From Desulfomarina profundi (GTDB lineage: Bacteria > Desulfobacterota > Desulfobulbia > Desulfobulbales > Desulfocapsaceae): a stretch of DNA of 64,000 nt. Shown here one piece after another: positions 18,513 through 27,118 of this stretch. The notes beneath the pieces were generated by a model, which saw only the letters and a list, made by a program, of their open reading frames with translations, did no database searches and was not told the DNA's origin. The translations under genes were made by a program, and so were the position numbers. The DNA lies in NCBI RefSeq assembly GCF_019703855.1, contig NZ_AP024086.1, positions 2,314,501 to 2,378,500 of the forward strand, in the 5' to 3' direction. Numbering within the stretch: the stretch's first letter is position 1; each line of letters begins with the position of its first letter.

Positions 18513-19517
18513 ATGAATACAAAATTACTCTTCTGCCTCATTACACTGACTCTGTCATCCATCTCCTGCTTGACAACTGCCAGCAACAGTGCAACCATCA
18601 TTGCCTTCGGGGACTCCATCACCGCCGGTCACAGCAGCCGTTCCGGCGGATATCCTCCCAAACTCAGCAGCCTGCTGAACGAAAACAATAAACCTTCCAT
18701 AGTCATCAACAAAGGTGTTTCCGGGGAAAAAACATTGGCGGGTGTCGGTAGAATAGGCAGAGTTTTGGCAGGCACACCATCCAATCTCATTCTGATCATG
18801 GAAGGCACAAACGATATTCGAGGCGGCCTCTCGCTGGAAACGACAAGACACAACCTTGAATCCATGATTAATCAGAGCAAGGCTGCCGGAGTAACTCCGA
18901 TACTTGCCACCCTGACCCCCAGTGACAGAAACGGATCAGCTACGGTCATCCCCAATTACTGGAATCCCATGATAAAAAATCTTGCTTCCAGTACAAGTAT
19001 CCCTCTTGCCGATCAATATGCGGCAATTCTTCCCACGTGGGGTTCATCGAATGCCGACGGACTTCATCCCAATGACACCGGCTACTGGACTGTTGCCAGA
19101 ACCTGGTACGGCGTTATCGCTCCCATGATTTCTTCCACCGGAGAGGTCAATGCTGACAGCAGTGGAGGGGGCGGCAGCTCCGGCCCCTGCTTTATCGCCA
19201 CGGCAGCTTTTGGTTCACCGGTAGAAAAGCATGTCATTCTGCTGAAAGAGTTCAGGGATAATTTTCTCCTGACAAATGCCCCTGGAAAACTCTTTGTTAA
19301 AACCTATTATGCTCTCTCCCCGCCGGTAGCACATTTTATCAGTCAACATGAGAATGTAAAACGGGTTATAAGGATATTGCTCTACCCTCTGATAGGATTG
19401 AGTTATGTTCTGCTCAAACTTAATCTGACAGCGCAGCTTTTCATCGCAGTCATGCTTGCAGGAGGACTGGGATTCTCGATGCTCTTTCTGAAACGGAAAA
19501 ACCTTACAGTACAGTAA
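18513..19517 (+). CDS. GDSL/SGNH hydrolase with C-terminal CFI-box domain
   Basis: 334 residues from the ATG at 18513, the start giving a compact signal peptide (NTKLLFCLITLTLSS); ATGs at 18444-18495 remain possible. The SGNH domain shows block I IIAFGDSITAG (nucleophile Ser), block III MEGTNDIRGG and block V ADGLHPND (catalytic Asp and His), as in esterases and lipases. A Gly/Ser linker (SSGGGGSSG) leads into a separate tail beginning CFIATAAFGSPVEKHV, containing LLTNAPGKLFVKTYY and ending in hydrophobic helices. This matches the CFI-box-CTERM type, thought to be a surface or membrane-attachment module. It is a membrane- or surface-attached esterase of unknown substrate. Confidence 0.88.
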   Translation: MNTKLLFCLITLTLSSISCLTTASNSATIIAFGDSITAGHSSRSGGYPPKLSSLLNENNKPSIVINKGVSGEKTLAGVGRIGRVLAGTPSNLILIMEGTNDIRGGLSLETTRHNLESMINQSKAAGVTPILATLTPSDRNGSATVIPNYWNPMIKNLASSTSIPLADQYAAILPTWGSSNADGLHPNDTGYWTVARTWYGVIAPMISSTGEVNADSSGGGGSSGPCFIATAAFGSPVEKHVILLKEFRDNFLLTNAPGKLFVKTYYALSPPVAHFISQHENVKRVIRILLYPLIGLSYVLLKLNLTAQLFIAVMLAGGLGFSMLFLKRKNLTVQ

Positions 19518-19533
19518 AGCAAGGCGATCAACT

Positions 19534-19580
19534 CCTGGAACATCACCTGGAACCATCATGGGTTCAGGTGATGTTCCAGG
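19534..19580. terminator. bidirectional terminator between convergent genes
   Basis: A long, nearly perfect hairpin (CCTGGAACATCACCTG pairing with CAGGTGATGTTCCAGG, with an inner AACC/GGTT) lies between the convergent GDSL and dGTPase genes, followed by AAAAAATTGTT on the plus strand. Confidence 0.85.
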
Positions 19581-19589
19581 AAAAAATTG

Positions 19590-20681
19590 TTACTTCACAC
19601 TCCACGGCTCGGGCAGAAAAATCGTTTCATAAACAGACAACGCATAGCGATCAGTCATACCGGCAATATAATCGCATACCCTGCGGTGGGCATCTTTTTC
19701 GTCCAGCCATTCTCCGTTTGCATTTTTTTCAATCCGTCCACCACGTATCCGAACAATCCCATTCTCCATAAAATAATTATACAGGTCGCGGATAATACGT
19801 CGGGCCTTTTCGAACTCGGCATGTACCTTGTAATAGGTATACACATTATCATAGAGAAAAGTGCGCAGATCTGAAATGGCTTCCAGCATGGTATCACTGA
19901 TATGCAGGTCACCGTCATCGGCAGTGAGTGTCTCAACAATCAGATCACGGACCATTGCCTCTATCCTTTTGGAATGCCTGTCCCCGACAATGTTTTTTAT
20001 TCTGACAGGAAGATCCCCCTCTGTAAGAATTCCTGCACGAAGAGCATCATCCAGGTCATGGTTTACATAAGCGATAATATCCGCAAGCCTGACGACCTGT
20101 CCCTCCAGTGTCACCGCTGTTTCCGATTTCTGTTTCGGCAGGATATCGGCCCTCCCCTTGGAATGTCGAACAATACCGTTACGAACTTCAAAGGTAAGAT
20201 TCAATCCCTTGCCATCATTTTCCAGAAAATCAACAACCCGAAGACTGTGAACATAGTGACGAAAACCTCCCGGATGCAGTTCATTCAGAGTTGCCTCTCC
20301 AGCATGACCAAAGGGTGTATGCCCCAGATCATGCCCCAGGGCAATGGCCTCGGTCAAAGGTTCATTGAGGCAGAGGGCGGAAGCGATAGTTCTGGCAATC
20401 TGTGATACCTCAAGGACATGAGTCAACCTCGTCCGGTAGTGGTCTCCCGTAGGAGCAAGAAATACCTGGGTCTTGTGTTTCAGTCGCCTGAAGGTCTTTG
20501 AATGGGTTATTCGATCCCGATCCCGCTGAAAGGGCAGACGGATATCGCACATATCCTCTTCCTCCTCGACTTGACGGCCTGAGGAGTTCTTATTCAGTGC
20601 TGCAAAAGGAGAAAGTATGTTTTCTTCTCTTTCTTCCAATTGTTTTTTTATTGATCTCCCTATCACTGGTATAAATGACAT
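19590..20681 (-). CDS. dGTPase-like HD-domain triphosphohydrolase
   Basis: 363 residues from the ATG at 20681, which has AGGAGAGAG just upstream; the open frame extends further but without a site. Motifs: [38 protein letters not shown], then [16 protein letters not shown] (the H...HD metal ligands) and [18 protein letters not shown] with the final HD-family Asp. This is the deoxyguanosinetriphosphate triphosphohydrolase-like group, which removes triphosphate from dNTPs to give deoxynucleosides. Length is typical for the shorter bacterial form, so dGTP specificity is not assured. No operon partner. Confidence 0.93.
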   Translation of the reverse strand: MSFIPVIGRSIKKQLEEREENILSPFAALNKNSSGRQVEEEEDMCDIRLPFQRDRDRITHSKTFRRLKHKTQVFLAPTGDHYRTRLTHVLEVSQIARTIASALCLNEPLTEAIALGHDLGHTPFGHAGEATLNELHPGGFRHYVHSLRVVDFLENDGKGLNLTFEVRNGIVRHSKGRADILPKQKSETAVTLEGQVVRLADIIAYVNHDLDDALRAGILTEGDLPVRIKNIVGDRHSKRIEAMVRDLIVETLTADDGDLHISDTMLEAISDLRTFLYDNVYTYYKVHAEFEKARRIIRDLYNYFMENGIVRIRGGRIEKNANGEWLDEKDAHRRVCDYIAGMTDRYALSVYETIFLPEPWSVK

Positions 20682-20934
20682 ATTCTCTCTCCTTATACTG
20701 CTCAGTGCAAATGTCTTTTTCTTCCTGCGCATACGGTTAATGAAGAAAACATATATAATACGTAATTTCAATGGTTTGAGCAGATAGTCACTAACCTGAC
20801 TCACAAATACCCATAAACCAGCCATCAAGACAGCCGGAAAGAGTTTAATTCTTTACAGCCTTGTGTTTTATGTTTTATACTGCTTATCTTTGTCTTTCTT
20901 TTTTCATTCAATGAAGTCAGGCCAGGAGCAAAAT

Positions 20935-21363
20935 ATGAACAAAAAACCCCTTCTCCTTTTTCTCATTCTGCTCATGTTTTTCCTGGGGAATATTTTCACC
21001 AGGAACAATAAAGACTCTCCTGTCACCGCACCGTCTTCCACAATACTGGCAGCATGGAATAATCACACCGATAATATTCAAGTCAGCGGCAGTGGCAGGG
21101 TCATCAAACTGCTCCCGGATGACAACCGGGGAACAAGACATCAGAAATTCATTGTGAGAATAGACAAGGACCTGACCGTACTCGTTGCCCATAATATTGA
21201 TCTTGCACCCCGTGTAAAAGGATTGAAGAAAGGTGATACCATCTCCTTTTACGGTGAATATGAATGGAATCAAAAGGGTGGTGTCATTCATTGGACCCAC
21301 CGAGACCCTGGGAGAAAGCACCCGGATGGCTGGCTGCAACATAACGGAAAGAAGTACCGGTGA
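20935..21363 (+). CDS. DUF3465-family exported protein
   Basis: 142 residues from the ATG at 20935, preceded by AGGAG. An N-terminal membrane or signal segment (LLLFLILLMFFLGNIF) is followed by a small OB-like beta domain with DUF3465 features: VSGSGRVIKLLPDDNRGTRHQKFIV, LVAHNIDLAPRV, GDTISFYGEYEWN and the tail VIHWTHRDPGRKHPDGWL. Proteins of this family are small and secreted or periplasmic, of unknown function; the conserved HQKF and HDP-like residues hint at ligand or metal binding. It is followed 47 bp later by ogt. Confidence 0.85.
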   Translation: MNKKPLLLFLILLMFFLGNIFTRNNKDSPVTAPSSTILAAWNNHTDNIQVSGSGRVIKLLPDDNRGTRHQKFIVRIDKDLTVLVAHNIDLAPRVKGLKKGDTISFYGEYEWNQKGGVIHWTHRDPGRKHPDGWLQHNGKKYR

Positions 21364-21410
21364 TCAAAGAGGAGGGCTTTCAACAACAATAACTCATACG
21401 AGGTACTCCA

Positions 21411-21896
21411 GTGAAACAGTATTGCTATCATGATTCACCCATCGGCACCCTGCTTCTTATCGGCAAAAACGGGGTTCTGGAAAAACTGCATTTTCCCCGC
21501 TCAGCCCGAAATATAACAATCGAACACAACTGGCAGGAAGACTGTAAATCCTTTTTACCCGTAACAGACCAGTTGACTGCCTACTTTGCAGGCAGTCTCC
21601 AGACATTTACTGTACAAATGCACCTTGAGGGTACTCCGTTTCAGCAACGGGTGTGGAAGGAACTCAGAAAAATCCCTTATGGCAAAACCGCCAGCTACGG
21701 TGAAATAGCCAGGCGAATCGGCAACCCGAAAGCCTGCAGGGCCGTTGGTGGTGCCAATAACAAAAATCCCATTCCCATTATCATTCCCTGCCATCGGGTC
21801 ATCGGCCATGATGGTTCCATGGCTGGATTCGGCGGCGGCCTTGATTTGAAAAAAACCCTGCTCCAACTTGAAAAAGCACCTGTAGTATCAGCCTGA
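21411..21896 (+). CDS. ogt: methylated-DNA-protein-cysteine methyltransferase
   Basis: 161 residues from a GTG start at 21411, with CGAGGT 7-8 nt upstream. It repairs O6-alkylguanine by transferring the alkyl group to its own Cys in a single-turnover reaction. The active-site motif IIIPCHRVIG is present, preceded by the helix-turn-helix/Arg-finger segment (GTPFQQRVWKELRKIPYGKTASYGEIA) and RAVGGANNKNP. An N-terminal ribonuclease-like domain is included; there is no Ada regulatory part. Length matches stand-alone Ogt. Confidence 0.95.
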   Translation: MKQYCYHDSPIGTLLLIGKNGVLEKLHFPRSARNITIEHNWQEDCKSFLPVTDQLTAYFAGSLQTFTVQMHLEGTPFQQRVWKELRKIPYGKTASYGEIARRIGNPKACRAVGGANNKNPIPIIIPCHRVIGHDGSMAGFGGGLDLKKTLLQLEKAPVVSA

Positions 21897-21924
21897 TAAA
21901 CAGAAAAACAGGGAGAAAAAAATA

Positions 21925-22737
21925 ATGCTGCAGTTCAACAATGTCATGGAAGTATTCAAACTGCTGGATAAAACCAATTGCAGAAAATGCCATGAAAAAA
22001 CATGCATGGCATTTGCGGCAGCTGTTTTCAAAGGTGAAAAACGATTGGAAGAATGCCCTTTTATCAGCAGAGACACAGCATCATTGTACGGCCCGCCAAA
22101 AGCAAGCAAAAACAGCCCGGAAATCGACCTGGAAGAAAGCATTGCAGCCATGCGCGAAACAATTCGGGGACTTGATCTCAAGTCCAGGGCGGAAATAATC
22201 CAGGCAGTTTTCCACAATGAAAAACTTACCCTGAAAATAATGGGAAAAGATTTTTCCGTAGACAGTAATTCTACAATCTATACCGATCTCCATGTCAACA
22301 ACTGGGTTGTCATATCGAGCTTCAACTATATCATTCAATGCAAAGGTGTTCCGGTACGAAACGAATGGGTTCCCTTCAGGGAGTTGCCCGGCGGGCTGGA
22401 CTGGTACCGTCTTTTTGGCCAGCAATGTGAAAAACCACTGAAAAACCTGGGAGATACCTATCCTGACCTGCTCAAGGATCTCGTTGATCTTTTCAGTGGA
22501 AAACATGTAACCGAGCAATTTCAATCCGATATTTCCATGGTTCTCTTCCCACTCCCACTGGTTCCCATGCTCATCTGCTACTGGGAGCCGGAAGACGGTA
22601 TGGAATCAAGCCTGAACCTTTTCTTTGATGCAACAGCGGGTCACAACCTTGGAATAGAAGGGGTTTACCTCCTGGGTGTCGGTATAACCCAGATGTTTGA
22701 AAAACTGGCACTACTGCATGGATTTCAAAATCACTGA
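21925..22737 (+). CDS. DUF3786 protein with N-terminal Fe-S cluster motif
   Basis: 270 residues. The N-terminus carries a CxxC-x4-C...C arrangement (NCRKCHEKTCMAFAAAV, then EECPF), as in the 4Fe-4S domain of acetyl-CoA synthase/CO dehydrogenase-related and other anaerobe proteins. The rest is DUF3786: WVPFRELPGGLDWYRLF, FPLPLVPMLICYWEPEDGM and LFFDATAGHNLGIEGVYLLG. DUF3786 proteins are typical of strict anaerobes and have no known reaction. It starts 28 bp after ogt and may share a transcript, but a link to DNA repair is not evident. Confidence 0.85.
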   Translation: MLQFNNVMEVFKLLDKTNCRKCHEKTCMAFAAAVFKGEKRLEECPFISRDTASLYGPPKASKNSPEIDLEESIAAMRETIRGLDLKSRAEIIQAVFHNEKLTLKIMGKDFSVDSNSTIYTDLHVNNWVVISSFNYIIQCKGVPVRNEWVPFRELPGGLDWYRLFGQQCEKPLKNLGDTYPDLLKDLVDLFSGKHVTEQFQSDISMVLFPLPLVPMLICYWEPEDGMESSLNLFFDATAGHNLGIEGVYLLGVGITQMFEKLALLHGFQNH

Positions 22738-22739
22738 GC

Positions 22740-25022
22740 CTACGGAACAACTCTTGTCCTGTCAATGACGTCTCTGATTGTTGTCCTTAATGTTTCTGCC
22801 GAGACGGGTTTCATAAGAAAGGCGGATATACCTGTCTCCCTTGCCTTCTTTTCATCCAACAGAGAGCTATGCCCGGTACAGATAATAATTGGAATATCAC
22901 TGCGAATTGCCTTTATTTTTTCAGCGAACTCAGCACCTGTCATCTGCGGCATGGTCATGTCCGAAATGATTAGATCAAAAAAATCGGGATTATCTTCAAA
23001 CAATTCCAAAGCCTGCACGGGATCCGTTGTGCCCGTAACACTGTAACCCGATTTCTGGAGAACTCTTTCAGATATATCCAGAAGGGGTTTTTCATCATCC
23101 ACAAACAATATTTTTTCGTGACCATCAGCTCGAGGTTTATATTCACCGACCGCATTCTCAGGTGTGCCTGCCTCAGTAAAAGGAAAATAAACACACACGG
23201 TTGTTCCAATGTTTGGTGTACTCTCAATCTCTATACCGGCATTGTGGTTTTTGAGAATTCCATGCACCACTGCCAGCCCCATTCCTGTACCCTTGCCAAC
23301 CTCTTTAGTTGTAAAATATGGATCGAATATTTTGTCCTGCAGTTTTGGATCAATACCGACCCCGCTGTCCTTTACTTTGAGCAGAAGATACTCTCCCGAT
23401 TTCAGTTTATTCAGGTTGTCAACCGGTCTTTCCAGGAATGATACTTCCTCTAGAGATACCTCAATAACCCCCTTTTCATTAACAATCGCCTGTGCTGCAT
23501 TGGTACATAAGTTGATAACAACCTGGTGAATCTGGGTTGCATCAGCAAGAATTGCATGGGATGAAATGGGTATGAAATCTCTGATTTCTATCGTTGCGGG
23601 CATGGAAGACCGAAGCAGTTTCAAAGATTCCCTGATTACCGGAGAAATGTCGATCGGTTTCAACTCCTCCTTGCTTTTACGACTGTAGCTCAAGAGCTGT
23701 TTCACTACTTCCCTGGCTCTGAAGCTGGCTGTTTTTATTTCCTGTATATACTTATATGCAGGGTTCCAGACCGGGATGTCTTCCATAGCAAGTTCAGTAT
23801 TACCAATAATTATACCGAGTATATTATTGAAATCGTGAGCAATGCCACCAGTCAATGTGCCGATGGATTCCATCTTATGCGACTGTCTGAGATCTTCCTC
23901 CATTTTTTTAAAATCGGTAATATCCGTTGCAATCTGCAATTTCACGACCTTGCCATCGTTCCAGTGAATGGCACGGTCATAATTCATATACCATCTGCCT
24001 GTCACCGGATTTTTACCCTGCCAGATCTGCACACCGGACGGATTGCCCGCCTCATCAACAAGTTTTTCATTTGTACAGTGAGAACATGGTCTCTCTTCGT
24101 TTCGAAAAGCTTCCCAGCATATCTCACCTTTCAGATCCCGGCCAAAACTTTTCATCATGCATTTATTAACAAAAAGTATTTCATAGGTCTGCAGATCGGA
24201 CACATAGATAGTTGCGTCAATACTGTCCAATACGGAAAGAAGTGTTTCCCGGGATATTTTCAAAGCAGATTCCGCTTGAATTCTCTCTTCTATTTCTCTG
24301 CTGAGTTCCCTGTTTTTTTCCTTCAGCTGCTCTTCGACTTCAGTCCTTTTGGCCAGTTCTTCATTTATCCGTTTTGTTCGACCATTTAATGAATCAATCA
24401 GAAGTAGAATTTCATCGGCTCTTCCCTCCGGCCTCGGAATAAAAATGCCAGCCTCACTTTCTGCCCGGGATTCACTTTCTGTAAATTTGACAATATTCAA
24501 CAGACGATTCAACACACTTCTATAGAACAGAAGATATGATGATAAGAAAATTATGGTGACCAGTACACCATTAATAACAAATACATCAATCCATCTGCCC
24601 GCCAGAGTTTTATAAAATCCGGGCAGATATCCGCCGACCCGGACCCGGCCTATGAGATTAATTTTATTGTTATGGAAATAGGTCAGCGGAAACTGCCGAT
24701 CAATAAGATTTCCTTTTGCATCCGGTTTCCTGCTCCGGGCAATAGTATTACCGCGCAGATCAGTAATTGTTATTGTGTCAATAAATCTGCCGGTTGTCTG
24801 ATCTTCAGCAAATGCTTCAATTGAATCATATTCCATTGCCCATATTTTATTGGAAAGATACTGCCGATGGGAATGTTCGAAATGATTCAGTTCAGCATTG
24901 AGATTTTTTCTATAGGACCTGATGTCGATATTGATTTCAAAAACAGAAACCACTGCTGTCAGGATTATTGACAGAAGAATTGAGAAAAAAAGAAGTTTGT
25001 ATTTCAGGCTTAGAAAATTCAC
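22740..25022 (-). CDS. hybrid sensor histidine kinase (two TM, PAS, HisKA, HATPase, REC)
   Basis: 760 residues. Membrane helices at about 11-30 and 146-167 bracket a periplasmic sensor of about 115 residues. A coiled coil (210-260) and a PAS domain (about 258-372, containing CSHC) follow. The HisKA phospho-acceptor is H396 (GGIAHDFNN); the ATPase domain has INLCTNAAQAI, KDSGVGID and GTGMGLAVVHGI. A C-terminal receiver carries FVDDE, Asp688 (LIISDMTMPQ) and the Lys in LMKPVS. The protein could pass phosphate to a separate receiver or HPt protein not found nearby. The binding protein gene ends 7 bp upstream, so the two are co-transcribed and probably form one sensing unit. Confidence 0.95.
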   Translation of the reverse strand: MNFLSLKYKLLFFSILLSIILTAVVSVFEINIDIRSYRKNLNAELNHFEHSHRQYLSNKIWAMEYDSIEAFAEDQTTGRFIDTITITDLRGNTIARSRKPDAKGNLIDRQFPLTYFHNNKINLIGRVRVGGYLPGFYKTLAGRWIDVFVINGVLVTIIFLSSYLLFYRSVLNRLLNIVKFTESESRAESEAGIFIPRPEGRADEILLLIDSLNGRTKRINEELAKRTEVEEQLKEKNRELSREIEERIQAESALKISRETLLSVLDSIDATIYVSDLQTYEILFVNKCMMKSFGRDLKGEICWEAFRNEERPCSHCTNEKLVDEAGNPSGVQIWQGKNPVTGRWYMNYDRAIHWNDGKVVKLQIATDITDFKKMEEDLRQSHKMESIGTLTGGIAHDFNNILGIIIGNTELAMEDIPVWNPAYKYIQEIKTASFRAREVVKQLLSYSRKSKEELKPIDISPVIRESLKLLRSSMPATIEIRDFIPISSHAILADATQIHQVVINLCTNAAQAIVNEKGVIEVSLEEVSFLERPVDNLNKLKSGEYLLLKVKDSGVGIDPKLQDKIFDPYFTTKEVGKGTGMGLAVVHGILKNHNAGIEIESTPNIGTTVCVYFPFTEAGTPENAVGEYKPRADGHEKILFVDDEKPLLDISERVLQKSGYSVTGTTDPVQALELFEDNPDFFDLIISDMTMPQMTGAEFAEKIKAIRSDIPIIICTGHSSLLDEKKARETGISAFLMKPVSAETLRTTIRDVIDRTRVVP

Positions 25023-25029
25023 GATGTTC

Positions 25030-25797
25030 TTACTGGATAAAAGCTCCTACGATATCATCGTATTCTCCACCCTGCTTAATTTCCCGAAGTGCCTTCTCAA
25101 TCCTCGGTATAAGGTTTTCATGTTTTTTATGCACGTAAAGATACATACCCCTCACAGAGAGTGGGTTTTCCAGGGCAAATACATCTGAGATATGATTTTT
25201 ACTGAGAAAATCATATCCCCGCAATTTTTCATACAGAATAATATCGACACGATCTTTCAAAAGCATATTAAACAATTCAACTTCAGAAGAAACCACCTGA
25301 AGAGACCTGGTGTTTTTTACATTTATTTCATAAATTTTCCATCCTCTGATAAACCCCACATTATATTTCTTCAATCCATTCCACCCCGTTATCCTGATGC
25401 GTGGGTCTTTGGCAAAAGCTGTGAAAGAAAAATCTAACAGTTTTTCATTGACAGGGAGGATATTTTTAAACTTCTCATTGAGTCCTTTTATCCTCGCATA
25501 TTCCGCATCATCCAACCCTATATCAACATTTTCAATGGACCTTGCTGAAGGAAGATGGTTGATTTTGACTTTCAATCCAAGTGAATCAAATACCTTTAGA
25601 ATAATCTGATCGTAAATACCCGTGTTTAAAGGTGTTGAATAGGGAGAACTGTCAGCTGTATTGATGGTAAAGAGTTCCCGGGCAGATATGATCTGTCCGG
25701 GAAAACCAACAGACAGTAATAGCAGAGAAAAGAAAAAGACAGACCAGTTCAACTGTTTCCAGTATTGAATCATGCATTGATGAGTAGAATCGGGCAT
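25030..25797 (-). CDS. periplasmic solute-binding protein (SBP_bac_3-like), sensor partner
   Basis: 255 residues with an N-terminal signal or membrane segment (LNWSVFFFSLLLLSVGFPG). The mature part looks like a family 3 solute-binding protein: FTINTADSSPYSTPLNTGIYDQI, then VGFIRGWKIYEI and VEIFNMLLKDRVDIILYE-type segments. There is no transporter gene nearby. It ends 7 bp before the hybrid kinase on the same strand, so it more likely delivers a ligand signal to that kinase than feeds an ABC importer. The region 25798-26086 to its right and left of this unit has no gene that I can see. Confidence 0.8.
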   Translation of the reverse strand: MPDSTHQCMIQYWKQLNWSVFFFSLLLLSVGFPGQIISARELFTINTADSSPYSTPLNTGIYDQIILKVFDSLGLKVKINHLPSARSIENVDIGLDDAEYARIKGLNEKFKNILPVNEKLLDFSFTAFAKDPRIRITGWNGLKKYNVGFIRGWKIYEINVKNTRSLQVVSSEVELFNMLLKDRVDIILYEKLRGYDFLSKNHISDVFALENPLSVRGMYLYVHKKHENLIPRIEKALREIKQGGEYDDIVGAFIQ

Positions 25798-26086
25798 ATT
25801 AACGGTGAGATGGCAAATCCATTGAGCTGAACGCTCCCTGCAAACTCAAAACACGATCTAACAGATCAAAATTATCCCGGAACATTTGTCATTTATAACA
25901 ACTCCAATGTACACCGCCGGGTCAGGCTCTTCAATTATTATTTTATCTCTGCAAAGGTACAACCGGCTTCCTTCTCCCCCTTTCCGATGAATTCAAATAT
26001 TTATCAGATGTTAACAATGTGAAATTCCAGAAAACCTGACAGTATTTCTTCAATGTTGTTTTTTCTGACTACACAAACAACTTCTC

Positions 26087-27118
26087 CTACCGCTCTACCG
26101 GAATCTTTCGCCATCCTCCGCTGCCGGTAAAATCTCTGGCGGTAAAACACCAGATCAGCACTTTTTTGCCATTGAGATAGCCTCTGTCCTTTTTCACCCG
26201 TTGATACAGTTTGATCCGTGCGGGAGTCACTCCGGACCCCCTGACCCCCAGAAGATCAAGAGCAAAACCAAGACGGGCCGACAACAAATCAAACAGTCCA
26301 GCCCCCCTGGCATGCAGATCACCTCCACTGTGGAAAACCAGGGTGTGGCTGTCTCCCAGAAGAATCACAGGGCTTTGCGGATCACTCTTTTCCGGTTTAC
26401 CTGTTTCCTGCAGTGTAACCAGTGTAATTTCCAGCTTTTCGTACAGATCTTTCATTTCCGCCATCCCGGCAAGATCGCCATAGATGGATATTCCCTGTTT
26501 TTTCTGTACGTATTCCCTTTTTTTTACAGCGTCATACCAGCCAGATTTCCGAATCTCTTTCGCCGCAGCATCAACAAACAGTTCTATCCCTGCTGGAGAA
26601 AAATGACTGTCCGTCCTGCAATATAACTGTTTCCCCAAAGAGCGTTCTTTTCGCAATATGGGCAGAAGATCAATGATCCTCACATCGTCCTGCCGGAGAA
26701 GGGCATAAAACTCGTTATAAAGAGCAACCCGTTCCTCTCCTGCTTCGGCTGTCAGCCCGGCGTTCAGTTTATCCGGATAGATGAGACTTTTGGGAGGAAC
26801 AGGCATCAGGTAAAGGGTGATACCTTTTGCAGCCAGTGCTTTGTTATAGGCAAGAATTGCAGGAAGAGGATCAGCAAACTGCTTTTTCCTGGTTCGGGTG
26901 GCAGCTGCCGCACCATTGCCCCAGAATTTTCCGGCAGCAATATGGGCAAGCTCTTCTTTCAGGAACAGCCAGCCGTCAATCCCCTCCACCACACTTTTAT
27001 TTCCACCTGCAGCTACCAGCTCCCGTGCCACCTCAGTCAGCGTAGCAGAAGAAGATGTGGATACAAATATAAATCCCGCGGCAAGAAGCAGCAGGCTGTA
27101 ACACATTTTATTCATCAT
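26087..27118 (-). CDS. AlgJ/AlgX-like SGNH protein, second of two
   Basis: 343 residues from the ATG at 27118, inside the end of the preceding gene (11-bp overlap), with GGGGAG upstream. A signal peptide is followed by the AlgX/AlgJ-type fold: GIDGWLFLKEEL, LYLMPVPPKSLIYP, a catalytic Asp/His segment (CRTDSHFSPAG) and the nucleophile Ser in VILLGDSHTLVF. Proteins of this type move acetyl groups onto exopolysaccharides in the periplasm together with an MBOAT acetyl carrier. It is the last gene of the locus. The polysaccharide is unknown; alginate itself is not implied. Confidence 0.87.
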   Translation of the reverse strand: MMNKMCYSLLLLAAGFIFVSTSSSATLTEVARELVAAGGNKSVVEGIDGWLFLKEELAHIAAGKFWGNGAAAATRTRKKQFADPLPAILAYNKALAAKGITLYLMPVPPKSLIYPDKLNAGLTAEAGEERVALYNEFYALLRQDDVRIIDLLPILRKERSLGKQLYCRTDSHFSPAGIELFVDAAAKEIRKSGWYDAVKKREYVQKKQGISIYGDLAGMAEMKDLYEKLEITLVTLQETGKPEKSDPQSPVILLGDSHTLVFHSGGDLHARGAGLFDLLSARLGFALDLLGVRGSGVTPARIKLYQRVKKDRGYLNGKKVLIWCFTARDFTGSGGWRKIPVER

